64,000 nt of DNA from Hemicordylus capensis. Its lineage: Eukaryota > Chordata > Lepidosauria > Squamata > Cordylidae. This document shows positions 53,155 to 63,299 of this stretch, piece by piece. The stretch lies in assembly GCF_027244095.1 (NCBI RefSeq), contig NC_069657.1:424668063-424732062 (forward strand). Direction: 5' to 3'. Under the pieces are notes generated by a model. The model was not told where the DNA came from. It saw only the letters and a list, made by a program, of their open reading frames with translations, and ran no database searches. A program made the position numbers and the translations under genes. Position 1 is the first letter of the stretch. Every line of letters starts with the position of its first letter.

Positions 53155-53162
53155 GTATATTT

Positions 53163-54862
53163 TAGGGATGTGCACAAATTGATTTTTAAAAATTGATTTG
53201 TGCCAAAAACAAATCACCGCTGATTGTTTTGTGTCCAAATCAACCCCCTGCCCCAAATCACCCCAGATTTGATTTGCATTTGCTTTGATTCAATTCAGAT
53301 TCAGATTGATTTGGACCACTTAACAAGATACAAGAGGCACCAAATTTGGGTGGTGGGTAGATCCCCATGAAAATTTCAAGGTAGTGGGACATTTGGTGGA
53401 TTTTTAATGAATTATTCTAATTTTTGCTGATTTTGAACATTTCCTCCTTAGGAAATAATGGGGATTCGATGTCACCATATCCCAACCCTAACAAGGATCT
53501 CCAGCTTTCATTTAAAAAAGAAAAGAAGAAAAAAAGCTAAGCTCTAGCCCTGGTAAAAGTGGACTTATGGAGCAAAATGTACAGTCATTATTTTTCAAGT
53601 GTTCAGATTCTTTGGTGTATAATAACTTTTCCTCATAATGAATCCCTATCAAGATATATTGCACACCTTCATTTCTTATGTTCATTTTGACTGTCACTGG
53701 ATAGTGCCAACTGTCAACTGCCATGTGCCAACTCCACCCCACCCACCCACCCCCACGCACACTGGGGTACTCTATTTTTTTAAAAGGTATTTTTGAAGTG
53801 TTTAGATTACGCATTTACATTTCTTCTATTCATTTTGACCCCATTGCTTTGCAGGTGTGTGTGTGTGGAGGGGGAGAATTAGTGACATCCCATGTTCCAA
53901 CTACCCGCAACCCACAAGCCATTGGTACTCAGTTCATATTTTAGGATTTTTTTATTTTTTATTTTTGGCAGTTTTAGGAATTTTTTGAGGTGTTTAGACT
54001 TTTTGGTGTGTAATGAATCCTCATAGGGATTCATTATGAGGAAAGGTTATTAGACATCAAAGAGCCTAAACACTTGAAAAAAAAATCCTAGAACATAAAC
54101 TGAGTAGTACTCCACAGCCTTGTGGGTGGGAGGGGGTGTAGTTGGCACATGGCAGTTGACAGTTGGCACGGTCATAGGAGGAAAGCTGGTCTTGTGGTAG
54201 CAAGCATGACTTGTCCTCTTAGTTAAGCAGGGTCCATCTTGGTTACAAATGAAAGGGAGACTAGAAGTGTGAGCACTGTAAGATATTCCCCTCAGGGGGA
54301 TGGAGCTGCTCTAGGAAGAGCATCAGAAGGTTCCAAGTTCCCTCCCTGGCATCGCCAAGATAGGGCTGAGAAAGACACCTGCCTGCAACCTTGGAGAAGC
54401 CTCTGCCAGTCTTTGAAGACAATACTGAGCTAGATAGACCAATGGTCTGACTCAGTATATGGCAGCTTCCTATGTTCCTATGTTCCACTGTCCAAAAGAC
54501 AGTCAAAATGAATAAAAGAAATGAAGGTGTGTAACGAAGCGTCATAGGGATTCAGAGGGAAAGTTATTATACACCAAATAATCCAAACACTTGAAAAGTA
54601 GTGACTACACATTTTGCTCTTTAACACCACTTCTACAAGGGCTAGAGCTTAGCTTTTTAAAAAAACATAAACTGGGGATCTGGGGAAATTAATAGGAGCG
54701 ATCTGAATCTCGAATCAATTTGAATTGAATCAGGCATGATTCGATTTGGATCAGAATCTAGCCAGTGGACCACAGGGGTGATTTGTTTTGTTTCCAGATC
54801 ACCTGAATCTGCTAGATTCTGGTACAAATCGATTTGTACCTGAATCAGTTTGCACATCCCTA
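53163..54862. mobile_element. Large foldback hAT element, intact ends
   Basis: Ends TAGGGATGTGCA and TGCACATCCCTA are exact 12-bp inverted repeats. GTATATTT (53,155-53,162 and 54,863-54,870) is an exact 8-bp duplication. The two halves are largely complementary: for example GTGCCAACTGTCAACTGCCA near 53,704 faces TGGCAGTTGACAGTTGGCAC near 54,150, and GCTTTCATTTAAAAAAG near 53,503 faces AGCTTTTTAAAAAAACAT further right. No transposase coding is present. A 5S-headed SINE sits in the right half. Confidence 0.92.
54177..54486 (+). mobile_element. 5S-headed SINE, sense, full length
   Basis: The head (GGTCTTGTGGTAGCAAGCAT, AGTTAAGCAGGGTCCATCTT, GAAAGGGAGACTAGAAGTGT) keeps the 5S rRNA order: an AGCTAAGCAGGGTC-like A box, then CCTGGTT and GGGAGAC elements of the C box. 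The middle (AGATATTCCCCTCAGGGGGA) and the body (CAACCTTGGAGAAGCCTCTG; GACAATACTGAGCTAGATAG) end in GGCAGCTTCCTATGTTCCTA. CAC(G/T)GTC text on both sides may be a short duplication. It was probably transcribed by pol III from the internal 5S-type promoter. Confidence 0.85.
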
Positions 54863-54870
54863 GTATATTT

Positions 54871-55479
54871 CCCTGTGAAGGAAGCAGGAGAGGGGATTCA
54901 AATATGATTAACGGAATTCGTTAAGGTGCATTCTTTGCCTAGGAAATTGTGGCACAAATGACTCCCCTCAAAAGGAAATGAGTGCTGCCTCAGAACATTC
55001 AAACACCCTAATCTAGAAATCTTCCAGCATTTGTTTTTTTGCTTTTGGCAGCCAGGACCTCTACAAGAGGCCAAGTCCAATGCCAACGCGGAGTTGGAAA
55101 AAGCACAGGCCAGCCTTAAAGCTAAATTAGCATCGATGAGCTAACTGTGTTCCATCTCCAGCATTTATGATTTCCTAAAATGCAGCTGGCAGAAGAAGAT
55201 AGGCTTCAACCTGTAGGGAATAATCACCACTCAAAGGAGTCCTGTGTTGCTGATGCCTAAATGGTATGTTGGGGTTGACTTGTGGGGTTTATTATAATTC
55301 CAGGCTTCTTCTCTTTCTCTTCCAGAGCCAAGATGTTAGCAGTGCCAAAGGAGGTCCCAGCAAGATGCACTATGAACACTGGGAAGGAGCGATAATGGTG
55401 GACTGTGAATCTTCTGCAGGGAGATTGCATCCCTTTTTAAGTTCTCTACTCTAACGTTGTGGGATAGTGGCTAAAGCAG
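54871..55479. other. No gene recognised
   Basis: Anonymous sequence. Confidence 0.4.
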
Positions 55480-55484
55480 TGGAC

Positions 55485-55660
55485 TTCAGCTTGCACAGTG
55501 GTAGTGCATCTGCTTTGCATGCGGAAGGTCCCAGGTTCAATCCCTTGGATTTCCAATTAGGACAGGGAAAGACTCCTGTGTGAAACCTTGGAGCGCTGCT
55601 GCCAGTCAACGTAGACGATGCTGAGCAAGGTGGACGGATCTAGATAGATCTTTCATGTAC
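55485..55660 (+). mobile_element. tRNA-headed SINE, sense
   Basis: Head GCACAGTGGTAGTGCATCTG, CCCAGGTTCAATCCCTTGGA (B box); body GGGAAAGACTCCTGTGTGAA, CTTGGAGCGCTGCTGCCAGT, GATGCTGAGCAAGGTGGACG. The most 3' part is missing. Confidence 0.82.
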
Positions 55661-55899
55661 AAAGATGGTGCACCTCTGGTCACCAGATCTTAGAGCCAAA
55701 CAAGAGGGGATGGTCATCAATTGTACTGACCGTTGACCTTTTATGAAAAGTGGTGAATAAATTTAATAGATGGTAAGAATTCATAATAGCAGCCTGCCAA
55801 GTTGCTTGTGACGTTTCCAAATTAATCAAGTGATTCCTCCCCCCACCCCCATATGGGTACAGCTTCACCTTCTTACAAGATACTTTATTTGTGAGATAT

Positions 55900-55939
<40 letters not shown>

Positions 55940-56176
55940 TTTTTATACTGCCCTAGCCAAAGGCTCTTCTTAACAGAGATTGATTGTATCTTCAGCTTTT
56001 GAGTGTTTTTTTTCAGTAGATCTTTGGATTTCATTCATTTGATTGATTGATTGATTGATATACCACCTTCCAAAAATGGCTCAGGGCATTTTACTATGGA
56101 TGAAAATGGCGATATAAGCTGAAAAACAGTATTTCAGACTATGTTCTAATTATCTAATTCTAGAATCAACATGTGT

Positions 56177-56213
<37 letters not shown>

Positions 56214-56530
56214 TATTCTTTTGATTTTGTGTGTGTGTAATCCCCTGATGAAGAGCATCAGATCAAAATGTGTTATGATTCCTCAGTAAAAAAAATCCCA
56301 TAAGGAAGTTTCTTAATTTCATATATTCTTTGAAACAGTTGATCTTTTTGATCTTTTTTTCCATTTCCAAATGATGCTTTCATACATTATCCCACTTGAC
56401 AAAACCCTGATTTTTTTTTTTTCAAATCCTCAAGAGATCTGAGAGCCTAACTAGATGTCCCAGGGAATGAATGGCTGCCACCAACCAATGACTTTCCGAT
56501 GCATCTCCCTATCATATTTAATAGAACAAA
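55661..56530. repeat. Microsatellites and L2 tail scraps
   Basis: TTTA repeats at about 55,900-55,938 with an L2-like TTTTTATACTGCCCTAGCC, GATT repeats at 56,038-56,060 with ATACCACCTTCCAAAAATGG, and AC repeats at 56,176-56,210. No gene is seen. Confidence 0.65.
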
Positions 56531-56606
56531 TCAGCCAGCACAGTGTAGTGGTTAAAGTGTTGGACTAGGACCGTGGAGACCCAGTTTCAAATCGTCATTC
56601 AGCCAT

Positions 56607-57469
56607 AGGAACATAGGCAGCTGCCATTTGCTATGTTAGACCATAGCTCCATCTAGCTCAGTATTGTCTACACAGATTGGCTGCGGCTTCTCTAAGGCAG
56701 GGGTGTGCATGGAATCGGCTAGCCCATTTCAGTTTGAGTGCGAGCTGTACTCGAACCTGACCAGGCCAGTTCGGTTCAGCCCCCATCGACCCCCCGCCCC
56801 CCTGCCCCAGTTCAGGTCAGTCCAGGGGGGTTCGCAATTTTTTTTTAAAAAAAAAAGTACCTGTAGCCTCTTCGGGGGGCTTCCTAAAGGCTGCCGGTGG
56901 GGGTGTGTGTCCACCTCATTTATCACCACCGTGGCCCGTAAAACCTTCCTTTTTGGCAGATCGGCGCAGCGGTCATTTTGCCTGCTGCCGCACATACTCA
57001 AATGGTGTCTGTGAGGCCTGTCATTTGAGCATGCATGGCGGCTGGCAACACGGGCAGGGGGAAACTTTGCACACACCCCACCGCCTTTAGGAACCTCCCC
57101 AAAGGGGCTTCAGATACTAAAAAAAAATATTTAATTTTTTTTAAAAATTCGCGAACTGGTGCAGGGGTTTGGTTCCGGTACGGACAGAACCAGTTCAGTT
57201 TTACTTCGAACCCCCAAACTGAACCATCAAACCACAAACCCCTGAACCAGTTTGCACATCCCTACTCCAAGGCTGCAGGAAGGAGTCTCTCTCAGCCCTA
57301 CCTTGGAGATGCCAGGGAAGGAGTTTGGAACCTTCTGCTCTTCCCAGAGCAGCTCTAAACCCTAAGGGGAATATCTTACAGTGCTCACACATCAAGTTTC
57401 CCATTCATATGCAACCAGGGTGGACCCTGCTTAGCTAAGGAAACAAGTCATGCTTGTTACCACAAGACC
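56607..57469 (-). mobile_element. 5S-headed SINE, antisense, split
   Basis: 56,607-56,697 and 57,265-57,469 together give the antisense body, centre and 5S head (GGACCCTGCTTAGCTAAGGA; TGCTTGTTACCACAAGACCC). It lies within the CORE-like SINE, with GCCAT repeated at the edges. Confidence 0.85.
56698..57264. mobile_element. hAT-type foldback element in the 5S-headed SINE
   Basis: Ends CAGGGGTGTGCATGG and TTTGCACATCCCTA belong to the same terminus class as 53,163-54,862. CTCTAAGG (56,690-56,697) and CTCCAAGG (57,265-57,272) form an 8-bp duplication with one mismatch. The interior contains inverted GAACCAGTT/AACTGG-type text and poly-A. Confidence 0.85.
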
Positions 57470-57528
57470 CGCCATGAAACTCAAAGGGTGACTCTGGGCC
57501 AGTCACATCTCTCAGACTAACCTACCTC

Positions 57529-58149
57529 CAGGGACATCATTAGGAGGGTGTCCCATGGAGCACAGGCCCCCAGTAAATTGCTCAGAGCCCCAAATCTCAT
57601 CAGCCTCCTCCCTCTTCCACAACATCTTCCAGGAAGGAAGTGCAGCCATGGAGGCACCTGCACGTAGGAACATAGGAAGCTGCCATAAACTAAGTCAGAC
57701 TATTGGTCTGTATAGCTCAGTATTGTCTACACAGGCTGGCAGCAGCTTCTCCAAGACTGCAGGCTGGAATCTCTCTCGGCCCTATCTTGGAGATGCCAGG
57801 AAGGGAACTTGGTACCTTCTGCTCCTCCCAGAGTAGCGGCTCCATCCCCTGAGGGGAATATCTTACAGTGCTCACACATGTAGTCTCCCATTCAGATGCA
57901 ACCAGGGTGGAACCTGCTTAGCTAAGGGGACAAGTTGTGCTTGCTACCACAAGACCAGCTCTCCTCTCCCATGGAGAGGGAGCTCCTAGCCTCACCTAGC
58001 ACTCTGTTGCTTCCACCTTGATTGGTACTGAATATGAGAGTCTTTAAAAATGTACGTAATTATCCTTGCAGGGAGTACAATTGCATTTAATTATCAAAGG
58101 GGCTGTGGGCCTGGTTCCTGAATTTTTTAAGCACCTAGCAATGCCTCTG
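57529..58149. mobile_element. hAT-type element in the CORE-like SINE
   Basis: Ends CAGGGACATCATTAGG and CCTAGCAATGCCTCTG are inverted relatives. CCTACCTC flanks it exactly (57,521-57,528 and 58,150-58,157). A 5S-headed SINE lies inside. Confidence 0.88.
57665..57970 (-). mobile_element. 5S-headed SINE, antisense, full length
   Basis: TAGGAACATAGGAAGCTGCC, CCCTATCTTGGAGATGCCAG, CAGAGTAGCGGCTCCATCCC, GGGGAATATCTTACAGTGCT, TCCCATTCAGATGCAACCAG, CTTAGCTAAGGGGACAAG. In sense, the head carries CTTAGCTAAGCAGG, then CACCCTGGTTGCATCTGAAT and GGGAGACTAC, matching the 5S rRNA A and C boxes. Confidence 0.88.
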
Positions 58150-58245
58150 CCTACCTCACTGGATTGTTGTGAGGATAAACATGAGCACGTACATGGCTCT
58201 GGGCTCCTTGGAGGAGCTGTGGGATAGAGATGTATACATAAATTA

Positions 58246-59555
58246 AAATTAAATTAAACGTGTGACTTGATTTCACCATGTTCACCATCTTCCCAGGCCT
58301 GTTGCTATTCTTCAGTTTTATTTATTTATTTATTTTTATTTAACATATTTTTATACCACCCAAAACTTACGTCTCTGGGCTGGACTTGAATGGCAATGTG
58401 ACATTCGTTTTCTAAATTACGGGGGTGATTTATTGGGGTGATGTGGGTTGACAACAGCCACATATTTCCCATTAAGTCTTACAGAGCCTTAAAAACTCTG
58501 GAAATTCAGTTGTGGCCAAAAAAAACCCAAAACCCCATAAGAGTCCAATAGATGGCAGTATTACACTCTGTATCAGCTCCTTCTAAGTCTTTCCTGCACA
58601 CATCAGATCCCTTTAAACAAAAAACAAAACATAAAAACCCTCTTGTATTGTCCTGTGAAAAGCAACAGGCTGTCAGAAAAACGATAATCTAAACACGATT
58701 GGAAAAATGTTCTGAAAAGCAGATTTTAGCAGATTATGCTAATTGCGTTTTTTGGGGGGGACTCAACAGTTTTCGTCTTGGAAACTCCCAGCTTGGGGGG
58801 CCTCAATAATGACTTTGAGTCGAAGCCATGTGGTTAAATTGAAAACCAAGTTGTGCACACGGTATGTCTAAAACATGGCTCTGAGCACAGGAAACTAGAG
58901 TAGATAGCTGATTTAGATAGAGTACTCTCATCTGCAAAGTGTTAACCCCCCCCCACCGCTTTGCCTTCTTAAAGATGTGACTATCCAAAATTAAAATCAG
59001 ATGTGAAGAACTGCAAGTCACTTCCTGCACTGGATTTTATGGCTTCCCTCCCCAATGAGAATCAGAGAGGCTCCAGTCCACAACCCATTTTCTCCAGAGT
59101 ATCCTACCAAAGTCAATGGAAAATGCTTGAAATAACAATGGCCAGGAATTGTAATCTATGTGTGATTAGAACAGCTGCCCTCAGGCATAGAGGGTTGGCT
59201 GTGCAGATGGGTAAGGGGGCGGCTAATACAGTCAGCAGGATCAAGAGGTAAAACCTTTCCTGGATTGTTTCATTTCAGGCTGTAGGTATGTGTTTGTGTG
59301 TATGTGTGGGGGTGAGTGGGTGGGTGGATGCATTCTTGGATAATTCTGCCCATAGAAGAAACTCCCTGCATGCAGAAAGATAGCATGCAAGAGAGAAATC
59401 TTTCAGTTTTCTCCCTAACACGGCTTGTTTTCTATATGCAAGGAGATGTATTTTTGTGCCATGGGAGAATATTCAAATATGTAATCCAGAAGCACTCCTA
59501 CCCTTGGATTTTGGGGCTGAAGTCCAGGGCCTCCATACCCCGTAAAGTAAAATAA
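58246..59555. other. No gene recognised; L2 tail scrap
   Basis: ATTTATTTATTTATTTTTAT with TTTATACCACCCAAAACTTA at 58,320-58,372 is an L2 3' end remnant. The rest is anonymous. Confidence 0.45.
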
Positions 59556-59850
59556 AATGTGCCGTCAAGTCAATTTGGATTCCTAGCACCCACAGAGCAA
59601 GAGATGTACCTAGATAATTTTGGAGCCTAAAGGCTTTGGAAGCCGCATCCCCTGCAAATTAAGCATCATCATGCTCGGCTGGGCAACCACACCACCCAGG
59701 ACAGATTAAAAAGGATTTGGGGGCCCCCGGGGGCTGTGGAGGCCCTGGATTTTGGCCCCAAAGTCCAAGGGTAAGAGCACCTCTGCTCAGAGTCCTGTGG
59801 TTTTCTTTGGTAGAATACAGGAGGGGTTTACTATTGCCTCCTCCACACCC
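59556..59850 (-). mobile_element. tRNA-derived SINE, antisense, split by a MITE
   Basis: AAAATGTGCCGTCAAGTCAA and CACCCACAGAG before the MITE, then TCCTGTGGTTTTCTTTGGTA and GGGGTTTACTATTGCCTCCT after it. Confidence 0.8.
59598..59785. mobile_element. hAT-type MITE
   Basis: Starts CAAGAGATGTACCTAG and ends AGAGCACCTCTG. The related right end CCTAGGTGCACCTCTG at 59,988-60,003 shows the intact terminus. Flanks CACAGAG and CTCAGAG (59,591-59,597 and 59,786-59,792) may be an eroded duplication. It lies inside the antisense SINE. Confidence 0.65.
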
Positions 59851-60003
59851 CCTAGGGGCCCCCAAATCATCTTTATTCTGTCCTGGGTGGTGTGATTTGT
59901 ACCCTCAAGAACCTACATGTTAAAAAATTATGCTTAACATGCGGCAGGGGAGCCTCCAATGGCCTTTAGATCCAGGCTCCAAAATTACCTAGGTGCACCT
60001 CTG
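59851..60003. mobile_element. Right part of a related hAT-type MITE
   Basis: GGGGCCCCCAAATCATCTTT and TGTCCTGGGTGGTGTGATTT are the complement of 59,685-59,730. The end is CAAAATTACCTAGGTGCACC then TCTG. The left end is missing. Confidence 0.6.
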
Positions 60004-60202
60004 ATGTGATCCCATACTTACATTCTGAAGGGATAACAGTCCAGAAAAAGCTTCTGACCACTGTTCCCTGGTGACTGCCACACACTCCATGTGCCGCTTA
60101 GGAAGAAGAGGGAGGAAGCATCACACACACCCTTCCTGTATTTCAGACAACTTGTGATTCTTCTTCAAAATCCCTTTCTATCTCTGGCTAACAAACTACA
60201 CA

Positions 60203-60645
60203 CAGGGGCGATTCTCACGATCAACAAAAATCGGGCTAGGAGAGACTAGCCCAATTTTTGTTCATTGTGTAAACCACTGGGTTCACAGGCGAGCCGGGTG
60301 ACTTACAAGCGGGTCACCTGCTTTGGTAGCCCTCCCTAAAGTGAGTGCTCCGCAAACCCAGGCTTTCTGCTCGTGAGTAGCCGCAGCTCTGCGCTGCAGC
60401 TACTCACAAGGAGACCCTTGGAGGGGAGGCGAAAAGCCACCTCCAGGCTCTGGGGGTCTTGCCAGCATGCCCTGCGCGCTCGCACAGGGCATGCTGGATC
60501 TTGCAGGGGCCAATCGGTCCCCGCTCCCCCCAGCCCCTGCCGAATCCATCACGGAGCCGGCAATTGTGTGGGCGGCCGATCCGGCCGCCCAGGGCTCGCT
60601 CCCCGCCCCAAACTGGGTCTCACTGATCGTGAGACCCAGCTCACA
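60203..60645. mobile_element. GC-rich foldback element of many small palindromes
   Basis: Left part: GCGATTCTCACGATCA. Right part: TGGGTCTCACTGATCGTGAG, itself a palindrome. Others inside: GTGAGTAGCCGCAG facing CTGCAGCTACTCAC (about 60,373-60,409), and AGCATGCCCTGCGCG facing CGCACAGGGCATGCT (about 60,463-60,495). The exact termini are uncertain and no duplication was found. Confidence 0.55.
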
Positions 60646-61080
60646 GAGTAACTATTGTTTTGAAACCTTTACATGAGCTTTTGTGTTTATTAGGCACTAA
60701 TTGCTTTGCTTGAGGGGAAAATAAGTGGCTGCTTGACCTGTTGATAATATTGCTATAGTTATTATGAGAGATAAAATAACCACACAAAATGCTCTTAAAA
60801 CCCACAACTTTCTCTCCCTCTGAAATTCGACTTGCATACTTGCATGTGCAACATCTAAATCATCCTGGGAATCCCCCTGAAATCTCTTTGCGCCCTGCCC
60901 CCACTGAAATCTCAAGCAGTGCCATCAGGGCAATCATTCATTCATTTACTCTCAGTTTTGGAAGACTGTATTAACTATTAAGGAAGCTACAGGGGAGAGA
61001 CCAAGTTAGACATGAACCATTTCAATGACAGTATGGCTTGTGCATTTTCCAATATACACGACTAGGTGAGACGCTGAGAC
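60646..61080. other. No gene recognised
   Basis: Anonymous sequence. Confidence 0.4.
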
Positions 61081-61200
61081 TTTCTCCATTATTCATTTCA
61101 TTTCTATACTGCTCATCCAAAAATAACTCAAGAGTTATTGAGTTTTTTGGGTTTTTTTACTGGTTCACAGTAAAAAACATAAAAAACATTTAAAATATAA
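61081..61200 (-). mobile_element. L2-like 3' end scrap
   Basis: ATTTCTATACTGCTCATCCA and a TAAAAAACATAAAAAACATT stretch resemble the antisense L2 terminus and 3' UTR. The UTR appears to continue at 61,744-61,775, beyond the hAT element. Confidence 0.5.
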
Positions 61201-61208
61201 ACATAAAA

Positions 61209-61735
61209 CAAGGGATGTGCATGGAATGGGATTTGTATTCTGTTCCAAGCCCAGAACAGGGCGTAAATGCCTGGAACATTCTGTTGGAACAACTGGTCAA
61301 GTTGGTTATTCTGACAGAACGAGCTCAGAATGTTTCAAGTGCTCCAAGAGCGATTTTGGACTCCTGGCGAGGGGTGGCGGGAGATACCTTTAAATATCAT
61401 TACCTAGTTACCGCTCACACCTTCAATCCCCTGCGAGCAGTGGCGCTCCTCCTGGCATCTCGTGCCGAAGCTGCCCTGTCTATGACGCTCTTCTGACCAA
61501 ATCCAATCAAATGGCTGCTGCACATGTGCAGAGGTCAGAAGAGTGTCGTAGGTGGGCCCTGAAGTCCAAAATGGCACTAGGAACACTCAAGATGTTCTGA
61601 CTCGAAATGGGCCATTTTGTTCCGAGCTCAAAACAGGCCCTTCATTTGAAGGGCGTTCTGGTGTCAGCTTGAAACACACGAAACGGCCTGTTTCGAGTCG
61701 GAAAGTTTTAAGCTCAAAACGTTCTACACATCCTT
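61209..61735. mobile_element. hAT-type foldback element
   Basis: Ends CAAGGGATGTGCAT and CTACACATCCTT. ACATAAAA flanks it exactly (61,201-61,208 and 61,736-61,743). The interior contains inverted phrases such as AGAGGTCAGAAGAGTGTC facing GACGCTCTTCTGACC. No coding. Confidence 0.88.
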
Positions 61736-61824
61736 ACATAAAACCCATTAAAAACCATTAAAACCACTTACGGCAGGGCACTCCTGGCACTCTTGGCCAG
61801 CGTCACAATGGCATTGTGGCTGAG

Positions 61825-62824
61825 ATAGATAGGTACTTTATTTACGGCCAATGGCCAAAAGAAAACAACAACACAAACAATAAACATCATTCCAGCATTC
61901 AACATTAACTTAATCATTAACTTTAGCCTCAATCAAAGAACTACGAATTCTAATTGCGATGTAACAAAACTTTGCTACAACATGAGAGATGCAGAGTGCA
62001 TTATCTTCAAGTAAAAATTTCACCAGCAAATCGCCCGATTGATGTTGAAACCTAGAAAGAAGCGGCAGAATCAAATGACATCTAATATTAGTATAGAATC
62101 TACAGTGTAGTAAAATATGAGCCATTGATTCAGGTTCACCCAAACCACAAGGGCACAAGCGAGCCTCCAGGGCTCTCCCCATTAGTATAGCTGAAGGAAA
62201 GGCATTAAAGCGTGCTCCTGAAAAATCCCAGCGGAACTTTCTGACAGTTATGGTGGACAAATACGAAGCCGGGGGGGAACCCACCCTGGCCTTAAACTGA
62301 CTGTAAAATGCCGACAGACAGGCCAACTCGTTCTGGAGCTCCATGTCATTTAAACATAAACGAACTAATTTTTTGGCATTCACTAGGTCAGTTTCTAATA
62401 AAAATTCAGGATCCAGGCCAATACGGGAAAGTTTATCCGTAATTGTTACCAGCCAAATAGGCCGGGGTGTCGCCGAAAGAAACCTAGGCACAAGTCCCAC
62501 TGGCTGGAGGTGGAGCTTCAGCCAGTAGAAAATAATCTGCAACCATGCCCTGGTCTCAATCCTCCACAACCCAGCCTCCTGTCATAGTGCTACATTAGGG
62601 TGTACCAAAAAGTGCTCTTAGAAAGCTTGACTGAACCCGCTCTAGGGGCGTAAAGATATCAATGGAGCCCAATTGAATTCCATTCCAAAGCTGCGGTAGA
62701 GTCTTAGCAAGGAACAATTTAATGGCAGCAGGAATATATCCTCCGCCCTGCGCGTGGTGAAATCTCAGAATAGCTACCGCGCTTCGTTGAGCTAAATCAG
62801 AAACCATTCTAGCATAAGCACGTT
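61825..62824 (-). mobile_element. Vingi-like LINE (sister family), 3' part, minus strand
   Basis: Minus-strand blocks: GYIPAAIKLFLAKTLPQLWN, LERVQSSFLRALFGTP (62,595-62,760), then 61,910-62,569 with LRLCLNDMELQNELACLSAF-like text, RKFRWDFSGARFNAFPSAIL, LCPCGLGEPESMAHILLHCR and KFCYIAIRIRSSLIEA. The last motifs correspond to the CPCDLGEIESMAHVILHCQF and FYIAIRLRSQL of the other copies. The zinc-finger-like CPCG...ESMAHILLHC is shared. The 3' end has a TATC-repeat tail. GGCATTGTGGCTGAG and GCCATTGTGGCCGAG (61,810-61,824 and 62,825-62,839) are a 15-bp duplication with two mismatches. Confidence 0.85.
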
Positions 62825-62890
62825 GCCATTGTGGCCGAGGATGATGGGAGCTGTAGCCCAACAACATCTAGGGACCCAAATTTGAGAACC
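62825..62890. mobile_element. Foldback hAT-type element, right half (Vingi target)
   Basis: GATGATGGGAGCTGTAGCCC and AACAACATCTAGGGACCCAA match the right arm of 20,465-20,597. The left remnant lies before 61,825. The Vingi relative was inserted in this element. Confidence 0.55.
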
Positions 62891-63029
62891 CAAATACTAT
62901 TAAAGCCAAGCTTTAAAAGTAGGTCTTTATGGCTCTCTTGCCTTGGCTGGGACCAGTTGCCATTTGGTTCCTTCCTGTACCCCACAGCATATTTTTCTGC
63001 ACTAGCCATTCTACATGACCATTATGTAA

Positions 63030-63290
63030 AACAGCGTGGTCCAGACATTATATGCAACACATGTACAATCTACATACAGTGCACACACCTACAGATCTGC
63101 AAGCATGTATATTTATGCACACATTGTATTCAACATGTCTGCACTACTACACTTCCTATCTGTATCCTGCATCTGAGTCCTGTACCTATCTATTTATTTA
63201 TTCTATACTGCCCAAAACTTGCATCTTGGTGCGGTTTCCAATTACCTAGGTTCACTTTCAAAAAGAACACATGTACGTTATTCCCAGAAA
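63030..63290. repeat. Unclassified dispersed repeat (copy 3 of 3, inverted)
   Basis: TTATATGCAACACATGTACA, CCTACAGATCTGCAAGCATG and AGGTTCACTTTCAAAAAGAA are the complement of the copies near 11,790 and 40,510. A short L2 tail (about 63,190-63,245) interrupts it. Confidence 0.6.
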
Positions 63291-63299
63291 AACATGTAC

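Larger units (their letters stand above)
56533..58245 (+). mobile_element. MIR/CORE-like SINE in three pieces
   Basis: Pieces 56,533-56,606 (head: CAGTGTAGTGGTTAAAGTGT, GTTTCAAATCGTCATTCAGC), 57,470-57,528 (GGGTGACTCTGGGCCAGTCA) and 58,150-58,245 (GGATTGTTGTGAGGATAAAC, GGCTCTGGGCTCCTTGGAGG) read in order as one SINE with a tRNA-like head and a CORE-like centre. Two separate insertions split it, each itself split by a further insertion. Confidence 0.88.
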
